DNA of 64,000 nt from Membranipora membranacea (GCA_914767715.1 OU612066.1:23162283-23226282); one strand, 5' to 3'. Positions 47,573 through 63,750 are shown, counted from the first letter of the stretch. The notes: generated by a model not told the origin, from the letters alone. Numbers and translations are program-made.

Positions 47573-48483
47573 GATTAATCTTTATGGATTGCCTGAAAAT
47601 TAAATGAAATCAAGTCGAAAATTTTTTATTACGCTTTCAAGTACTGAATTTAACAGTCAGCGAGATGGATCATTAGGTCAGATTTTCTCACCTTTATCAG
47701 ATGAAAGGCCTCTAATTTGTACAGGCCAGTAGTCATACCAGCACAACAACTTACTTCTGAATTTGGAATGTTTGGTCTATGTACTGCAAGCTGTGATCAA
47801 TTTATGCTGTGACACTCTGCAGATGAATGGTATGTTGTGAACTGATTTTTGTGGAAGGAATTTAAGTGCCTAAGACATTCTTTGCTGATGGATATATGAG
47901 TGTTCAAAAAAAATGTCATAGAAAATGATGATCTAAGAAGATGATTGGTAAATGACTATGAGCTATTGTAGGGCAATATTTTACTCTTTGGCTGGAATTA
48001 AATGCTGAAAGTTGGTATTATTTGTCTTCAGTGGAGATCTGATTACTTGTCAATGATCATATACAAGCATAGTTTTGTCACACTAACCTTGTTGTTACCA
48101 AAAATTAGTTCTGGATGAAACTGTGTTATTGGAAAACAGACAGATGATTATTTTTTCACTCACTAAACAAGCACCTGTTTTGCTGTTACTAGGTGCGTTG
48201 CTAGGCTTTCACTACCTCCTAAAAAAGGAACCAGCAATTAAACAAGGTCAAGGTCTTTTAGCCATCTTGGAAGCAAGCACGGATTTTAAACAAAGTAAGC
48301 ATTTTATTTATCTCTCAGCATCCTAGCTTGTATCACATAAATTCTCACAACCATCAATTTTATTTTTGAACAAAGACATTGTGGTACCTGTTTGTAAACT
48401 AGAAAACCACTGGAAACTTCATTTGAGCACAACAAACTCACTTTCTTTCAGCTTCTCACACACACCCATCACACTCATTCAAC
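47573..48483. promoter_or_regulatory. Divergent promoter region (DZANK1-like and NACA)
   Basis: About 910 bp separate two start codons in head-to-head orientation. Short frames here have no recognisable features. A shared or paired promoter is inferred from layout only. Confidence 0.4.
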
Positions 48484-51389
<2,906 letters not shown>

Positions 51390-53206
51390 CCCAGATGTTA
51401 GTCTCTTACCTGGGATGCTCTCCATTATTGCCGAAACTGATCGAAAAGAGACAATTTTTTAGTTTTTCCTTCTTATGACTATGCCAAAATGTTAAAAATT
51501 CATGTTATGGCCTACAATAATATGTAAAAAGGTACGACGAGGAAATGTGTGTATAATAACCCTGTGTCTGTCTATAAATCTCAAAAATAAAAAATGATCA
51601 AAGCATAATACCAACTAGCTTTTTTCCTCCCTGTACAGCAATGTCCCTTGTCAACAGATAATAGAAGTTTTGAGCATGCATCATTGCTCCTGATAGTAGG
51701 ATTATGTAATAGTATCACATGGTCGCTCCCCTTGATGGGTATCTCCAAAATCTTTGCACAATAGTAGGGCAATTCTGTAGCAGGTGAGGAAGTCTTTGCC
51801 AATTGATTAAATTCTTGTAATGAACATAGAAAAGAAGTTAGGTTCCAGTACTGTATGACTGCTCCTGTATACTCAAGTTCCTGGGCATCTTTCATTGAGG
51901 ATGTGCTTCATGGAGCCCATTATCAACATGATTGCTCACTTGGCCTTACAATAAGGTAAATTCACTCCGAACAAATGCAGTTCCCATGAAGTTCTCAACT
52001 TGCTCTACTAGGAAACAGAAATTTTGACAGTCGCCCGAGTTTGGGACCATAAGAGTGAAGTTGTCTTCCCTTGGCTGCTTAGCTTTAGTTGGAAATGCAA
52101 CTACATAGTTAGAAATGAATTTGTGTCAGATCCTCTCCCAAACGTATCAATCCCTACTTGAAAGTTTTTCATTGTTTTATATTCCAATCATTGCTGCACT
52201 GATATTTAAAAAAAAAGTATAAACAAATGTACATGTATATCCAGAAACCCAAAAATATTTCATCTTATTCTGCACTGTAATTATACAAAGGGGCATAATT
52301 GCAAAAACATATTTTTCTACAAGTCATTTGTAATAGAGTTTGCAATTTAATGATGTTGGCTCCCATAGCAAGGAGTCAACGGGTACACAGTAGTGAGTCC
52401 GCTGTTACTCTTTGCTCATAGTATAGGGGTCATCGGCCCTTGGCGTAGTTTGACTCTATCAGGAACTCCTGGTCGACTATGAACATTAATGACTCTATCA
52501 CATGGTCTCACTATCCATCCTCTGCCGTGTTAAGCTGACTATTTCCTGCATGGATTCTGGCTTCAACATCTCATATAGCTGCAAATGGATTGAAAAATAC
52601 TATTCATACTATTCACAATTAGGTAGGTTTATCCCTTTCATGAGTTCTCATGAGGTGCCAGAAAATAAAAAGAAGGTAAAATTATTCTGATACCACAGGC
52701 AGGACTCAAGATTCTTTCTAAAATGGTTGATTAAAATCAGATGTAGTATCACTGGCCACATCCCGAAGCATGGGCGGCGAAATTTAGGGCTAGGCCGTAA
52801 AGTCAGCGCCAGTTTGCCCTCAGTTTGCAGGCAGGTCGGAGCACCTGAGGGCCAACCAAACCCCAATAGTCGATGGACGGCAGTGGGATTCGTACCCACA
52901 AGGACCGGCGCTCTAACCAACTGAGCCACCTACTTCGTAAAGTAATGATGATATAATTTTCTATAAATTTGGTCTCAAAATGTGCAAAATTTTACATACG
53001 CAACATCACAAACAGCCAACTCTCCCTCTGTTACTTGGCAGTGAAATGTGATGGTAACGTGCCTCAATTACCCGGATCATTGTAAGCAATGAATAACTTA
53101 CAATGCATGTTTGAAGATTAAACTTAACCAGCCCAAAAAATCGCTAATAAATCGCTTCTCATAGCTTGTTGATTTGGACCAGAAAGGGCAACATATCAAA
53201 ACTTAC
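51390..53206. other. Convergent spacer between NACA and EXOSC2
   Basis: AATAAA-like signals occur near 51586-51592 for NACA. The last, short exon of EXOSC2 should lie here on the minus strand but I could not find it with confidence. The SINE at 52735-52940 lies within. The rest shows no coding exon. Confidence 0.45.
52735..52940 (-). mobile_element. tRNA-derived SINE
   Basis: On the minus strand the head reads GGTGGCTCAGTTGGTTAGAGC (A-box and D-arm) and GTGGGTACGAATCCCAC (perfect T-stem, B-box). Only about 10 bases lie between the D-arm and T-arm, so the anticodon arm is gone and it cannot be a working tRNA. A non-tRNA body follows, shared in part with 44747-44825. Confidence 0.8.
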
Positions 53207-55798
53207 CTGAAATTGTGATGAGGCTTCGTATGCATATAGAGCACTTGTGTCAAATAACATCATCTTATACTGAGCCAAACAAAGTATTGCGTTCTTCATT
53301 CTCACTATTGCTTCTCTGTCTTGTACACTGATTTGCTAGAAAGTAATAGGAGGAGAATATACATATACTACGCCTCATTTAATATGTAACCTTGCCATTT
53401 AGGAGTTGTCCATTCTTTGATAAAAGTGTACAAAGAGAGGGTAATTCTAAGTCACTGTGGTTTTTTCTCTCAAATAGTTTAGTTTGGGGTACACTTTCGA
53501 TCCTATGATTGCTGCCTAGACATACAGATACAACATACAGTGGTGGGCACACCACTGAACAACATAAAGCAGTGGTCTTGAATCATGCCAAATGATTATT
53601 GCATAGCCATGCACGAATGTATTAATTTTAAGCTAACTTACATCTAGTTTTTGTATGAAGCCACCCTCAGCGTTCTCTGTAGATTGAAGAGGACATATCC
53701 ACACATATCCATTATTGCCGAGGATCACAGTCACTCCACACGGTAGGTTGTGAAAATGATTTTTACATCTTTTGATGAGAGACGGGCTGACTTTGACAAG
53801 CACGCCTTGGCCCAGCTGGAAAAAAAACAGTTTTAATGTATATAGAAACAGAACCAACAGAAGGCCAGGTTGCCAAAAGCTGTTTATTGAAACTAAAAAA
53901 GTTGGTGACAAGAGATGAAAAAAGGCAAGATCTATGTGAGGATTCAGATTTAGCGCACAATATGGCCTGAAGCATAATATATATTCGGTTGTGACGTACA
54001 TCTTAGCTTACTACTACCGACTGACAAAACCTTATACACAGAAAGGACAGGAATCAACTCTAAATACATACTCAAACAAATGGGTCAGGTCTACCCAATG
54101 CTCTATGATTTGTATTGTATTTGTATATTGATATTATTATTTACCTTTCCATATTTGAGACTCCTCGTGTGCAGAGAGAGCTGTCCATCACTAAATACAG
54201 ACTGTACCTCGGCGCTGATAAGATCTCCTTCTGATAAATACTCTCTCATCATCCTCTCATCCTCCTCACTTCTCTTTCTCTGAAGAGATCAATCAGACAG
54301 CAGTTTAAAAAATTTCAATTCAAAATTGAAAAAATAGACATATTAACTGACAACTTCTGTTTGGAAAATGAAAACCTTCATATTCAATCGAAAGCTGTTG
54401 TTACTCATTGCTGAAGGATAGATACCTAAATTGAAACAGTGAGCAAACAACTGGGAATAGCCAATGTCATCTTTTTTGACCATCATTATTATTGTGTCTG
54501 AGTAGCGGAAAAATCTGTTTTTTCCCAATATCTAACTAAGATATTATGTTCTTAGATCAACATACCATTTCTCTTCAAGGTACATGTAGATGGATACAAG
54601 AATTTAGGTGGGTATAATTTACAGAATTAACATTGAGCAATCAACTGAAATAATATAAAGTCATCTCGTTTGCCCTAAATATGATTTCATTTTTCAAATG
54701 CATAATAATTATGCCTTTTAGAAAAAAATTCATCAAAGGAAAATTCATATTCTAAGACATACCAGCTCTCCCCCAGGTAAATTGACACAAGATAGCATGA
54801 GTGCTGAGTCTAACATAGCATGTGCATCTACTTTCCACCTTTTGTTTCCTACTTCTGTGATTCTACCGATGACTACATCGCCAACTTCACCAACATACCT
54901 GAAAAAAGAATTATTTTCAGTCTGGATTGGTATGGTATGTAAGTTATCTGAAACAAAACCTTGGATACTATAGTTGCAATGGAGGATTAATTTATTAGTA
55001 GTATTGACAATGGGTCCAGTTTGAGTCATTTTATCAGCTTTTCCTTGAATCAATCAAGTATTATATTAGCTTAGTTGTTGTAAATCTGTTGTAAAGACAG
55101 TGAGAGAGAATGGGATGTGGGAATCCTTTGTAGCTGACCTATACTCTGGATGATGCATACAAGCTCCGAGGCATATTACGTTTCTCTAAAGGAGTCTTTT
55201 TTAATATTCACAAATACTTTCATTGGAGACAAGCAATTAAAATCACGCTTTATTTAAGAAGATATTACCACTTCCATGACGAGCAGCTCTCACTAACATC
55301 ACTCACCTCGTCTTCAAAGGTCGCACACATATGAGTTTGTTGACTCTCTCCACTTTACCAGCAACTGAGGCGAGTATTTTACTGTCATCTAAATATGTAC
55401 CGTGACCTCTAAAATGAAATGGGCTCTATTTAACTTGAATTTAATGGGTATATCATTGATGTGAGACTTGTGACATAAAATGGGAGTTAACTTGAAGGTC
55501 AAGACAATTAGTTGGTTTGAGTGCGATTAAGGAGGATGTTCAATGCACTGCATCACATACCAACAGTAAATCTAAAAAAAATATGTTCGTTGTAAAAAAT
55601 AATCGATGTGGAATCACGCAATACAATGGATGATTATCTTTACATTGTTGATCTTCAGCACAACCTCAGGATATATTACCTCATGTAGCCTGATTCATTT
55701 GTAACCAGATCTCCAGGGTTGACTTGCTGCATCTGTTGGTCATGTGGGGGAACGGCCCTTACCACACGATCAGCTGCTAGCCTGATATCTAACTCCAT
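53207..55798 (-). CDS. EXOSC2: Exosome complex component RRP4 (last exon not located)
   Basis: Minus-strand exons, 5' to 3': 55798-55680, 55408-55307, 54898-54763, 54279-54145, 53815-53642, 53335-53207. RRP4 is an RNA-binding cap subunit of the exosome, used in nuclear and cytoplasmic RNA decay and processing. The N-terminal domain (PGDLVTNESGYMRGHGTY), the S1 domain (VGEVGDVVIGRITEVGNKRW...), and the segment SEGDLISAEVQSVFSDGQ followed by LSLHTRSLKYGKLGQG are clear. The KH-like domain carries the GNNG motif in VILGNNGYVWI. The model ends after FDTSALYAYEASSQFQ with an open donor, so about 25 C-terminal residues are missing. It is divergent with the TRA2-like gene. Confidence 0.95.
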
Positions 55799-56527
55799 CT
55801 GTGTTTTGTGAGAGATTCTTGAAAGTTAAAATACCTAAATGTGAATAGGGTAGAAGCGAGTACCTCCAATGCTTACAGCTTAGGGTTCTGACAGAGATAT
55901 ATATAACCTGCAAAAAGAAGAGTTTCAGATCATTACATACTGCCTCACTAGCCTCATGCCACAACCTGAAGCTTATATCACGACTAACTATGTGTGGGCA
56001 AATTACAGCCAATTCACTACTACACATACATACACTTACAACATTCATATTCATTGAATCATTATATTATATATTGAACCAATAGTATTGGACTTGGTTC
56101 AATTATTATAAATTATTGGCTACACACCAAACACAAAATGCCTAGTAATCAACATTCAGAATATATGGATATTCAATAGGTCAGGATAATCAAGGAATAA
56201 AAAGAGATAATCCTGATTTAACTTTTATTCAGAATTCAACACACATAAAGGGGAAATGAAGGAAAATCCAAAGGTACTTACCTTCAATTTCGGATACCAA
56301 GCAAAAAATGTGACAGGAAATGATTGTGAAAGGTAAAAAGTTGTGTAGTTATATTAGTCCGATAATTCTTGCAGGTAATCACAAGTAAGAGCATTAATAC
56401 TAGTCATTAGTTTATAACCCATAGTTCAGATTAACATTATTGAAGAGAAAGAAAACTGGCGTGGGAAAAGTGAGTAGCAGCTTCTTCAACAGAATATTAG
56501 AGATAACTTATATACTACAAATACACA
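55799..56527. promoter_or_regulatory. Divergent promoter region (EXOSC2 and TRA2-like)
   Basis: Start codons of EXOSC2 (55798, minus) and the TRA2-like gene (56528, plus) are 730 bp apart. No clear TATA or initiator could be assigned. A shared promoter is inferred from layout. Confidence 0.4.
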
Positions 56528-59500
56528 ATGAGTGACACAGAGGTAAGTTGCTTCAACAAGTTATCAGGAAGTTTGTTATGGCCCATGATAGGTCCAAAAG
56601 TATTTCATATGTCTCTATTTGGGCAATAATAAATGGCCATAAATAAATAAAATTAATGACATACACACAGTCATTTTTAAAAAAGAAATCTTTAAAACAA
56701 AATTAGATGTAGATTGTTTGTCAAATTTGTTTGTGAATAATAATAATTAAATGACAGAAATTTTGCACACTCTTGACAAGAAGCAATGAGAAGTAATGCA
56801 GTGTCATTTAATACTCATCCAGTTCAGTGACTTGTCACTTGTGATTTCTATTCCTATAATAAGACTTGGAGCAGGGAGAATTCTCACTGGTTAGAGTTTG
56901 TATAAATGTCTATCACTGACTTACTGGTCAACGTTGGAGAAGAATGGTAGAAAAATTACTAACTTGCTTATCGTAAATTGTCATCATTTATATGTTTATT
57001 AGCAGGTAGCTGAGAGAAAGGGTTCTAGATCTCGGTCGAGATCCCGTTCAGACAGTCGAGGCAGAAGATCCCCCACGAGATCCAGGCAAGTGGTGGTATG
57101 CTGTTGAATGGACATTATAAAATTCCCCTCTAGACATTTTTTAGATGGTCAATTTACTAGATGTATGGGATTATATTGAATTTATAGTTCTTATCATTTA
57201 TGTGCTCTCTTGGCTGAAAACGTTTTAATCTGGCAATCTATATTCTAATATCATAGTTTTTCTCTCGTTCATTTTAGATCAAGGGACAGAAGATCAAGAA
57301 GTCGTTCACACAGGCGAAGGTAAACCTTGTTGATGTTGTGTAACATATTAACTTTGACTGTCTTGAGGTTTGGGACGCATAAGGAGTTGAGGCCAGTTGG
57401 AGCATCCTAGGCACTGTCAAGTTTACTGTTATCTTTGCAGTTGTTAATCTTTTTGTTTTAGTTATTCACGAAGCAGAAGTAGGAGCTACGAGAGGAGAGG
57501 CAGACGAGGAGGTGGCAGGGATAGATCTAGATCTCCGCTATCTAGTAGGAGAAGACACAGGGGTAACAGAGATGACCCCGACCCTAACCGCTGTGTTGGT
57601 GTATTTGGTCTCAGTCTAGACACCAGAGAGCGTGATGTTGAGGTAACTGACCATATCTTCTTTGAAAATGATTATTTTGTATTTAAATCAATAAAAATTT
57701 GAATTTGTCAGTCTCTTTGCAGTCATTGATTCAGCACCAAAACATTACTGCATTAACCATATAAACACATTGCAGTATCAGTCACAGATCATGTTGTTAA
57801 GACCTGACCATATTCATTCTGATTCCGTGGCGTGACTGAAATAAACCGTGTATGAATGTTCTGTTTGATGCAGGACTTTTTCGGCAAGTATGGTAAAATG
57901 AAACATATTCAGCTGGTAGTGGATAGGTACACAAATAAATCTCGGGGCTTTGCCTTCATACACTATGAAGATATAGACGACGCTATTGAGGTTTGTGTAC
58001 CAAGTGTGATGTTTGAAGGAAGTAAAGCTCATAACCAATAGTGCAATACAGATCCGCAATAAATTTACTTTGAAATAAATTTTACACAAATAGTGATATG
58101 TGGATTTGTGGGTTACTCTTTGATTGTGAGTTTTACTCCGCTTTCAGAGCTGTTAACTGATGAGATGTGTTGCTCTATGCTTGTAGGACTTTTTCGCCAA
58201 GTTTGGACGGATTGAGAATATCCAAATGGTCCTGGACCGTTACACCGGCAAGTCTCGAGGCTTTGCATTTATCCATTATGAAGATATTGAGGATGCCATC
58301 GAGGTCTGTAGCTATACCGGACAGATTATTTTTCGGTCCCGTCTCCAAACTTTTATGGTGTAACATCCTGTGCATCATGTATTGTGAACACTTGATACTT
58401 AGATTTACAAGATGGCAAACTTGATACTATGGATTAAAGTCATTAAGTTGAAATTAACAAGCAGAGATTTAATTGGAAAGGGATTTACCTATACTCTTGC
58501 CATGTGACTTGGTCTATTGTAAATTGAGTGTGTTTCTAAGCCAATCGGGTAGATGTCATCACTCTGTCTGTCCTGCCCATGTCAAAAATAGATAATGTAG
58601 GGATTAATGTGACAAGATTTATAATCACTCCATATACACCTCGTTAAATTAGACACCAGTTTGTTGTTCCATAAGCTCTGTGAGATTCTTGATGCTTAGC
58701 ATGTCTTCTTCTAACTTACTCGAATATAAATACAACACTTTGTCAGGGTTGGCATAATCCTTACGGAAACAGTACTGTATTGATTATTCATGTTGTTGTA
58801 TTTTTTTCTGTTAGGCAAAAGAGAAGGGCGCTGGATGTGAGATTGATGGTAAAACGATCCGGGTGGATTATTCTGTGACAGAGCGAGCTCATACACCGAC
58901 TCCTGGTGTCTATCTGGGCAGACCTACGTAAGTTACATCACAGCTACTAAATATTGGCAATGTAGCGGTCAAACAAAATTACCTTTGTCTGAAGAGTAGT
59001 TGAAAGCACTCAGGTGTTGCGATCATACCTACAAACTACCATAAATTTTCAAAAAATAAATCTTGCTATGTTACTTATTTTCTTTATGTGTGAGCTACCA
59101 GCCTTACTAGTCATGAATCGCTGTTCAAATGTTCCTTCGCCTTCATAAAGACATGCTCTCATTACTGCAGTGACAGACCTCGTTACGGAGGAGGCGGCGG
59201 TGGTGGTGGTGGCCGATATGGAGGCGGTGGTGGAGGCTATGGCGGAGGTGGTGGTTACGGAGGAAGAGGAGGAGATAGATATGGCGGTGGAGGAGGATAT
59301 GGGGGAGGAGGCAGGAGAAGGTCTCCCTCACCTCACTACAGACGACGATCTCCCTCACCATACAGAGGCAGACGCTACTCCAGATCTAGGAGCAGGTCCT
59401 ACTCACCCAGTAAGTTATATCACTGCAGAAAGGACACACACATGTGTGCAAACCATGTATATATTGGCCTATGTATATACATAATATGATTATATCGATA

Positions 59501-59689
59501 GACAAGGTAGAAGGTAAATTTCGCACACATGTGTATTATGGAAGTGTCACACTTTATATCTGAGGGATTCTTATAATTATTGTATCACCAAACAGTTGGT
59601 GGATGATGTTGTAGGTCATGTGAAAGTGAAGTGAAAACCACTCCAATTTTTTTAAATTAATGTATTATTCTTCCTTTGCAGGGCGATAA
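56528..59689 (+). CDS. TRA2: Transformer-2-type SR splicing regulator with two alternative RRM exons
   Basis: Exons: 56528-56542, 57006-57085 (or from 57003), 57278-57319, 57462-57642, then 57874-57990 or 58187-58303, 58815-58927, 59171-59409, 59682-59689 (stop TAA 59687-59689). TRA2 proteins bind purine-rich exonic enhancers. The N-terminal RS domain ([15 protein letters not shown]), a single RRM with RNP2 (CVGVFGLS) and RNP1 ([10 protein letters not shown]), the family linker with [12 protein letters not shown], a glycine-rich stretch and a second RS domain ending SRSYSPRR are all present. The central RRM exon is duplicated in tandem, both copies 117 bp and phase 0-0. The second intron appears to have a GC donor (CAG/GCAAGT). 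The order RS1-RRM-RS2 defines TRA2. Confidence 0.95.
57874..57990 (+). other. TRA2 alternative RRM exon A
   Basis: 117 bp, phase 0 at both ends, with acceptor TGATGCAG and donor GAG/GTTTGT. It encodes [20 protein letters not shown], then [18 protein letters not shown]. Lies 196 bp before its near copy. Confidence 0.9.
58187..58303 (+). other. TRA2 alternative RRM exon B
   Basis: 117 bp, phase 0 at both ends, with acceptor GCTTGTAG and donor GAG/GTCTGT. It encodes [20 protein letters not shown], then [18 protein letters not shown]. It is identical to exon A at 29 of 39 residues, with the differences in the RNA-facing and helix part, while RNP1 is unchanged. Including both would duplicate half an RRM, so one-or-other use is expected. 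Confidence 0.9.
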
Positions 59690-61345
59690 AAGATTGATGG
59701 CAAAATGTGTAGTAAGATCAATGAGGCTATACAAAGATAGCGGTTGACTCGACCTCGCGTATAAAGAGGTATTATTAATTTTAGTGATGAAAAGATAATC
59801 GAATAACCGATTGAAAAAAAGTTTTGTTTGGGCGCCTCATATGACATTTTCCTCTATTTTATCAGCTTGCCTCGTCTTTATTTGATCGCTTTCTATTACC
59901 CTTGTAAGGAGCTGTTTTGTTTTATATCCTCACTGTGTAAAGTTATTTGTCATATATTGTAAATACATAGCTTAGTCCAAAATTATGATTTTTCTCTATA
60001 TTTTCACCGGCTAAGTTTAAATTAAACAGTCCTGATGCAAAAACCATCTGCTGTCACTTAAGACTAAGCAGCATTTTTCTCATTGCTTGAGCTTGTCACT
60101 GGAAATTGTAACTGGGTGGTTTCTAATGTATCATTTGCAGACAAAACCTTTTTCTCCTCTTGATGATTAACCTGTTTTGTACTATGTTATCATAGCAAAG
60201 AAGTCAGAATATTGAGTCTGAAGTAAGAATATAGAATGTGGAAGAAAATGGAAGAATTGGTTGAGAAAATGTGAAGAATGGAAATATTAAGAAAATGAAG
60301 AGCGAGAAATTAGAAGACTGACTTGGTAACCAAGCAGAATTGTTGTTAGATTGTTAATGGAACTTTGCATTGTAACTGCTGTAGGGATGTGTGATGAAAA
60401 TGTCGTTTCTAGTGCGATAATTTGCATGTCGCAACAGCATGCATGATGATTGCAGTAACCTCATGAGAAGGTCATTCATTTTGTTCTGACAATCTATCCC
60501 AGATGTCCAGCTCCATATTTTGTACAGATGATAAGATAGCCAGGTCCTGTGATAGACTGACGGGTGTGCAAGAGGTGAGGTGAGGTCAAGCTGATGCGTA
60601 GAAGAAGCATTGTGGTGAAGCATTTCCAGATCCAGGTTTTTGCAATCCAGGCACAAGTTTTGTGTGGGAATCATGATTTCTTTTCTGATCTAAAGGGAGA
60701 TGTCAAAGGAAAATGAAACCACTACTACTTTGGGTTTTTAACCTCTGAATCAATGTTTCCAAGTATCTCTAAAAAGATTGAAATATCGTATTAATAAAAA
60801 ATGGCAGTGACAAGTTTATTTTTTAAAACGAAATTTATTAAGTAGCCTTGGTAAATAAAATTTATCTCAATAAGTTAATACATAAATGAGTATATCGAAC
60901 TGTAAAATACAATACTGGTGATTAAAAATGCGTCTTTAAAAATATAAACTAATTCTCTCCTTGCCAAAAAAACATTCTAAGTAGTCTTTCCATCTAGAAC
61001 CATGCGCTAGAGATGGCTTACTATATTATTTTCAATAATTTCAAAAAGATTTGGTCTATTACTTCATACCAGTTTCGTGTAGCCATAGTGAACACTTTAT
61101 CAGGTTGAAGCAGTTGTGGAGTAACTCGTAGCTCTTAACTTTCCCCCTCATTTGCCATAATTAATTTTTAGTTATTGTCTTGGGACAAAATTGATTTAAA
61201 AATGTGCGCAGAATCATAATTATTATCAATCCCGTATTTGATTGACATTTTTTGAAAAGGAATGTACAGAGTAGCATTCTGAGTGTAGGCCTCAACATGG
61301 CTAGAGAGAGTGCATGCATACCCTGTGATACTCGATATTCGATCG
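59690..61345. other. Convergent 3' region of TRA2-like and SGPL1-like genes
   Basis: Holds the 3' UTR of the TRA2-like gene and the spacer. Several AATAAA-like strings occur (for example near 60795). No coding exon recognised. Confidence 0.5.
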
Positions 61346-63750
61346 TTACATGTACACTTTGCTGAAGTATTCAGTCACAAAATTATCCACAATCGTCTGA
61401 TCTGGAATCTTGGCAATCATACCATACATTGCTGCTGCTTCTCCGGCCTTAGCTGTCTTACCCTGTAAGGAAGATCACAAGTATTTGTAAGCTTACTTGG
61501 AGAGAATCTTGGTTACATTATGAAAAGGGCCGCATCCAGTGAGGCCCATCAGTTGCTCGGTACTGGGTCATTTGCTTGTTTTCCAAAAGAGGGCTTTATG
61601 CTAGGCCAAACGGACAAATATTTGCTCTGCAAGTAAGTAACTCTTGTGGTTGTGCCTTCTGTTTAGATGGATAAAAGGCCATCTATACTCACCCATGCAG
61701 CCTTTGTTGCCTCCGCTAAATCGCCTAGAAGTTTGGCTTCCTGGCCGATATGTTGAGGTAGTATAGAGAAATGTATACTATCTGGTAACTGTTGTCTCTC
61801 CATTTTCCACTCTTGAAAATGAAAAAATGTCAAAATTCTTTTATTTATTCTATTGCAACAAATCCATTATGTGATTATGCACCCATCAATAGACCCGCTA
61901 GGTTCAAACTTAAATTGTTATTTGCATCATCGATTACTCTATCATCTTAGACAATAGTGTGCCGTCGCCTTCCAAGTGTAATCACATGTAGACTGTTGTA
62001 GGTTGAAACCATAAACATTTATATATTTATTGTTGAAACTATACTGTAATGAATGCCAAATTTCTGCTCTCAAAAATATGTAATGCACAAAAAAATCTGA
62101 CAGGCACCTGCAGCTATAGATGTTACACAACTTCACATACCTTTCTTTTCCATTTCATCGGCTAAGACAAGAACTTTGAGATTTTTTACATCTGAAGACC
62201 TGATAGCAAAGCAGTTCATGACTGGTTTACCAATGACTTCAATACCCTGCAACAAGAGCCCAGCGTCATCAAGGATCCATGACAGCACTGTATAAGGTTT
62301 CAATAATTGATGCTTGGCAGATAATTATATATGGTTTGACCCTACCACTCCTTACACTAGGCATGGTCAAGTGTGCAAATGGCTTTGGTGGGTGCATGCT
62401 TGTTAATGGAACACGACAAACACACTTGTTTGAGCACTCCTTGATGATAATCGAAACACCTAACTGGTAATTTTTTTTGGTGAAAAGTCTCTCTCCATGC
62501 ACAGATCTATTGCAAAAGTAATACCTCAATTTTATTGCACCCTTCGATGAGAATTTTGACTGTTCCCTGTAGATTCTTTGCTAACTTCATATAACCATCT
62601 TGACCTAAGTGTTTCAGTGTCACCCAGGCTGCTGCCATAGCTCCTCCTAAAAAGCCAGCAGAATCAGAGAATCAGGCATGGTAGTTAGTATAGTTCAACA
62701 ATAATTTGAATGAGAGAAATTTACTGATTTTTACAAAGGGATGATTATCAATGTTTTTGCGTGTGATATGCACTAGAAATCTAGTCACCTCGCAGATCAA
62801 GTTTTCTCCAGTTTGCCTACAATCAGATTGCTCTCTTTAAACTGTTAAGTAGATTGGGAGCAAGGAGGCAGGTTCAACCTCTGATGTAGGGGAACTGGAT
62901 ATAACTGGAATTATACATCATTAGCAATGAACAGCTTGGTGTATGTATGTAGCGAACATCACCATGTGTACAGGCAGTATAGCATTTGATGAAGATTCTT
63001 TCAGTTTAACTCTTTGCATAATAATCATCAGGCAGATAGTAACAATATCTATTTGCTTTCCACATATTTTAGCGAAGTACTCCCCGTTAAAAGCATAATA
63101 AGAACACCAAGGTCTCACCGCTTCTGGTTCCGGCCATAGTTGTAGAACCAAATAATCCACCGGGCCATCCGGTATACGAAAAGAGCTGGTGTTTTCTGAT
63201 CTCCTCGTTCTTATAGATGACAACACTAGCACCCTGTGAAACAGTGAATATGACAGTCTGAGGGAAAGTCAATGTAAAATGGTCACTATATACTACTCAT
63301 ATGATTGCAAGTGATGTAGCCTTACAAAAGAAGTTACCTGAAACTGGAGACTCATCACTTTGTTTATGTATCACATGTGACATGATAAGAGCAGATCTTC
63401 ACAGGTTTTCTAGTTTCAATGCCAATGACTGAAGTGTTCAATGACAAACCACACCAGTCGATGACAAGATCCACTGCATAGCATGGGAGAATCGGTGACA
63501 GTGGTACCATGTACTATACGATATAAAGAAGACCAAGTTTTGATGCAATTTTCCCACTTTTGGAATTGCCCCCTGTTGAGCCCCCGGCGGATTACAGTAT
63601 GATCAAACTTTATCTAGGTTTTGCTGATGATAGATTTGAGCCGAACCTACCTTGGGGGTATAACCAAATTTATGCAGATCTGCAGACATTGATGTGACAC
63701 CAGGACATCTGAAGTCAAACTTAGGTACATCCGCGCCCAATTTCTCCAGC
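61346..63750 (-). CDS. SGPL1: Sphingosine-1-phosphate lyase (3' part; 5' part outside the mapped exons)
   Basis: Minus-strand exons, 5' to 3': 63750-63651, 63233-63119, 62646-62525, 62246-62141, 61811-61693, 61462-61346 (stop TAA 61346-61348). This PLP-dependent ER enzyme splits sphingosine-1-phosphate into a long-chain aldehyde and phosphoethanolamine. The PLP-lysine block (VTSMSADLHKFGYTPKGASV), the TGWPGGLFGSTTMAGTRSG segment and the following large-to-small domain link (AWVTLKHLGQDGYMKLAKN) match the family. The C-terminal GKTAKAGEAAAMYGMIAKIP is also typical. Phases close. N-terminal membrane helix and substrate-binding exons lie further upstream, beyond the window's right edge. Confidence 0.93.

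Noticed and set aside
48123-48326. Hydrophobic 67-residue frame upstream of NACA
   Set aside because: Lies in the 5' region of NACA, with no link to its exons and no domain.
52855-52935. A tRNA gene on the minus strand
   Set aside because: D-arm and T-arm are good but the anticodon arm is missing and a SINE body follows.
59143-59484. Acidic V/E-rich and His-rich frames
   Set aside because: Shadows of the glycine-rich and RS exon of the TRA2-like gene.
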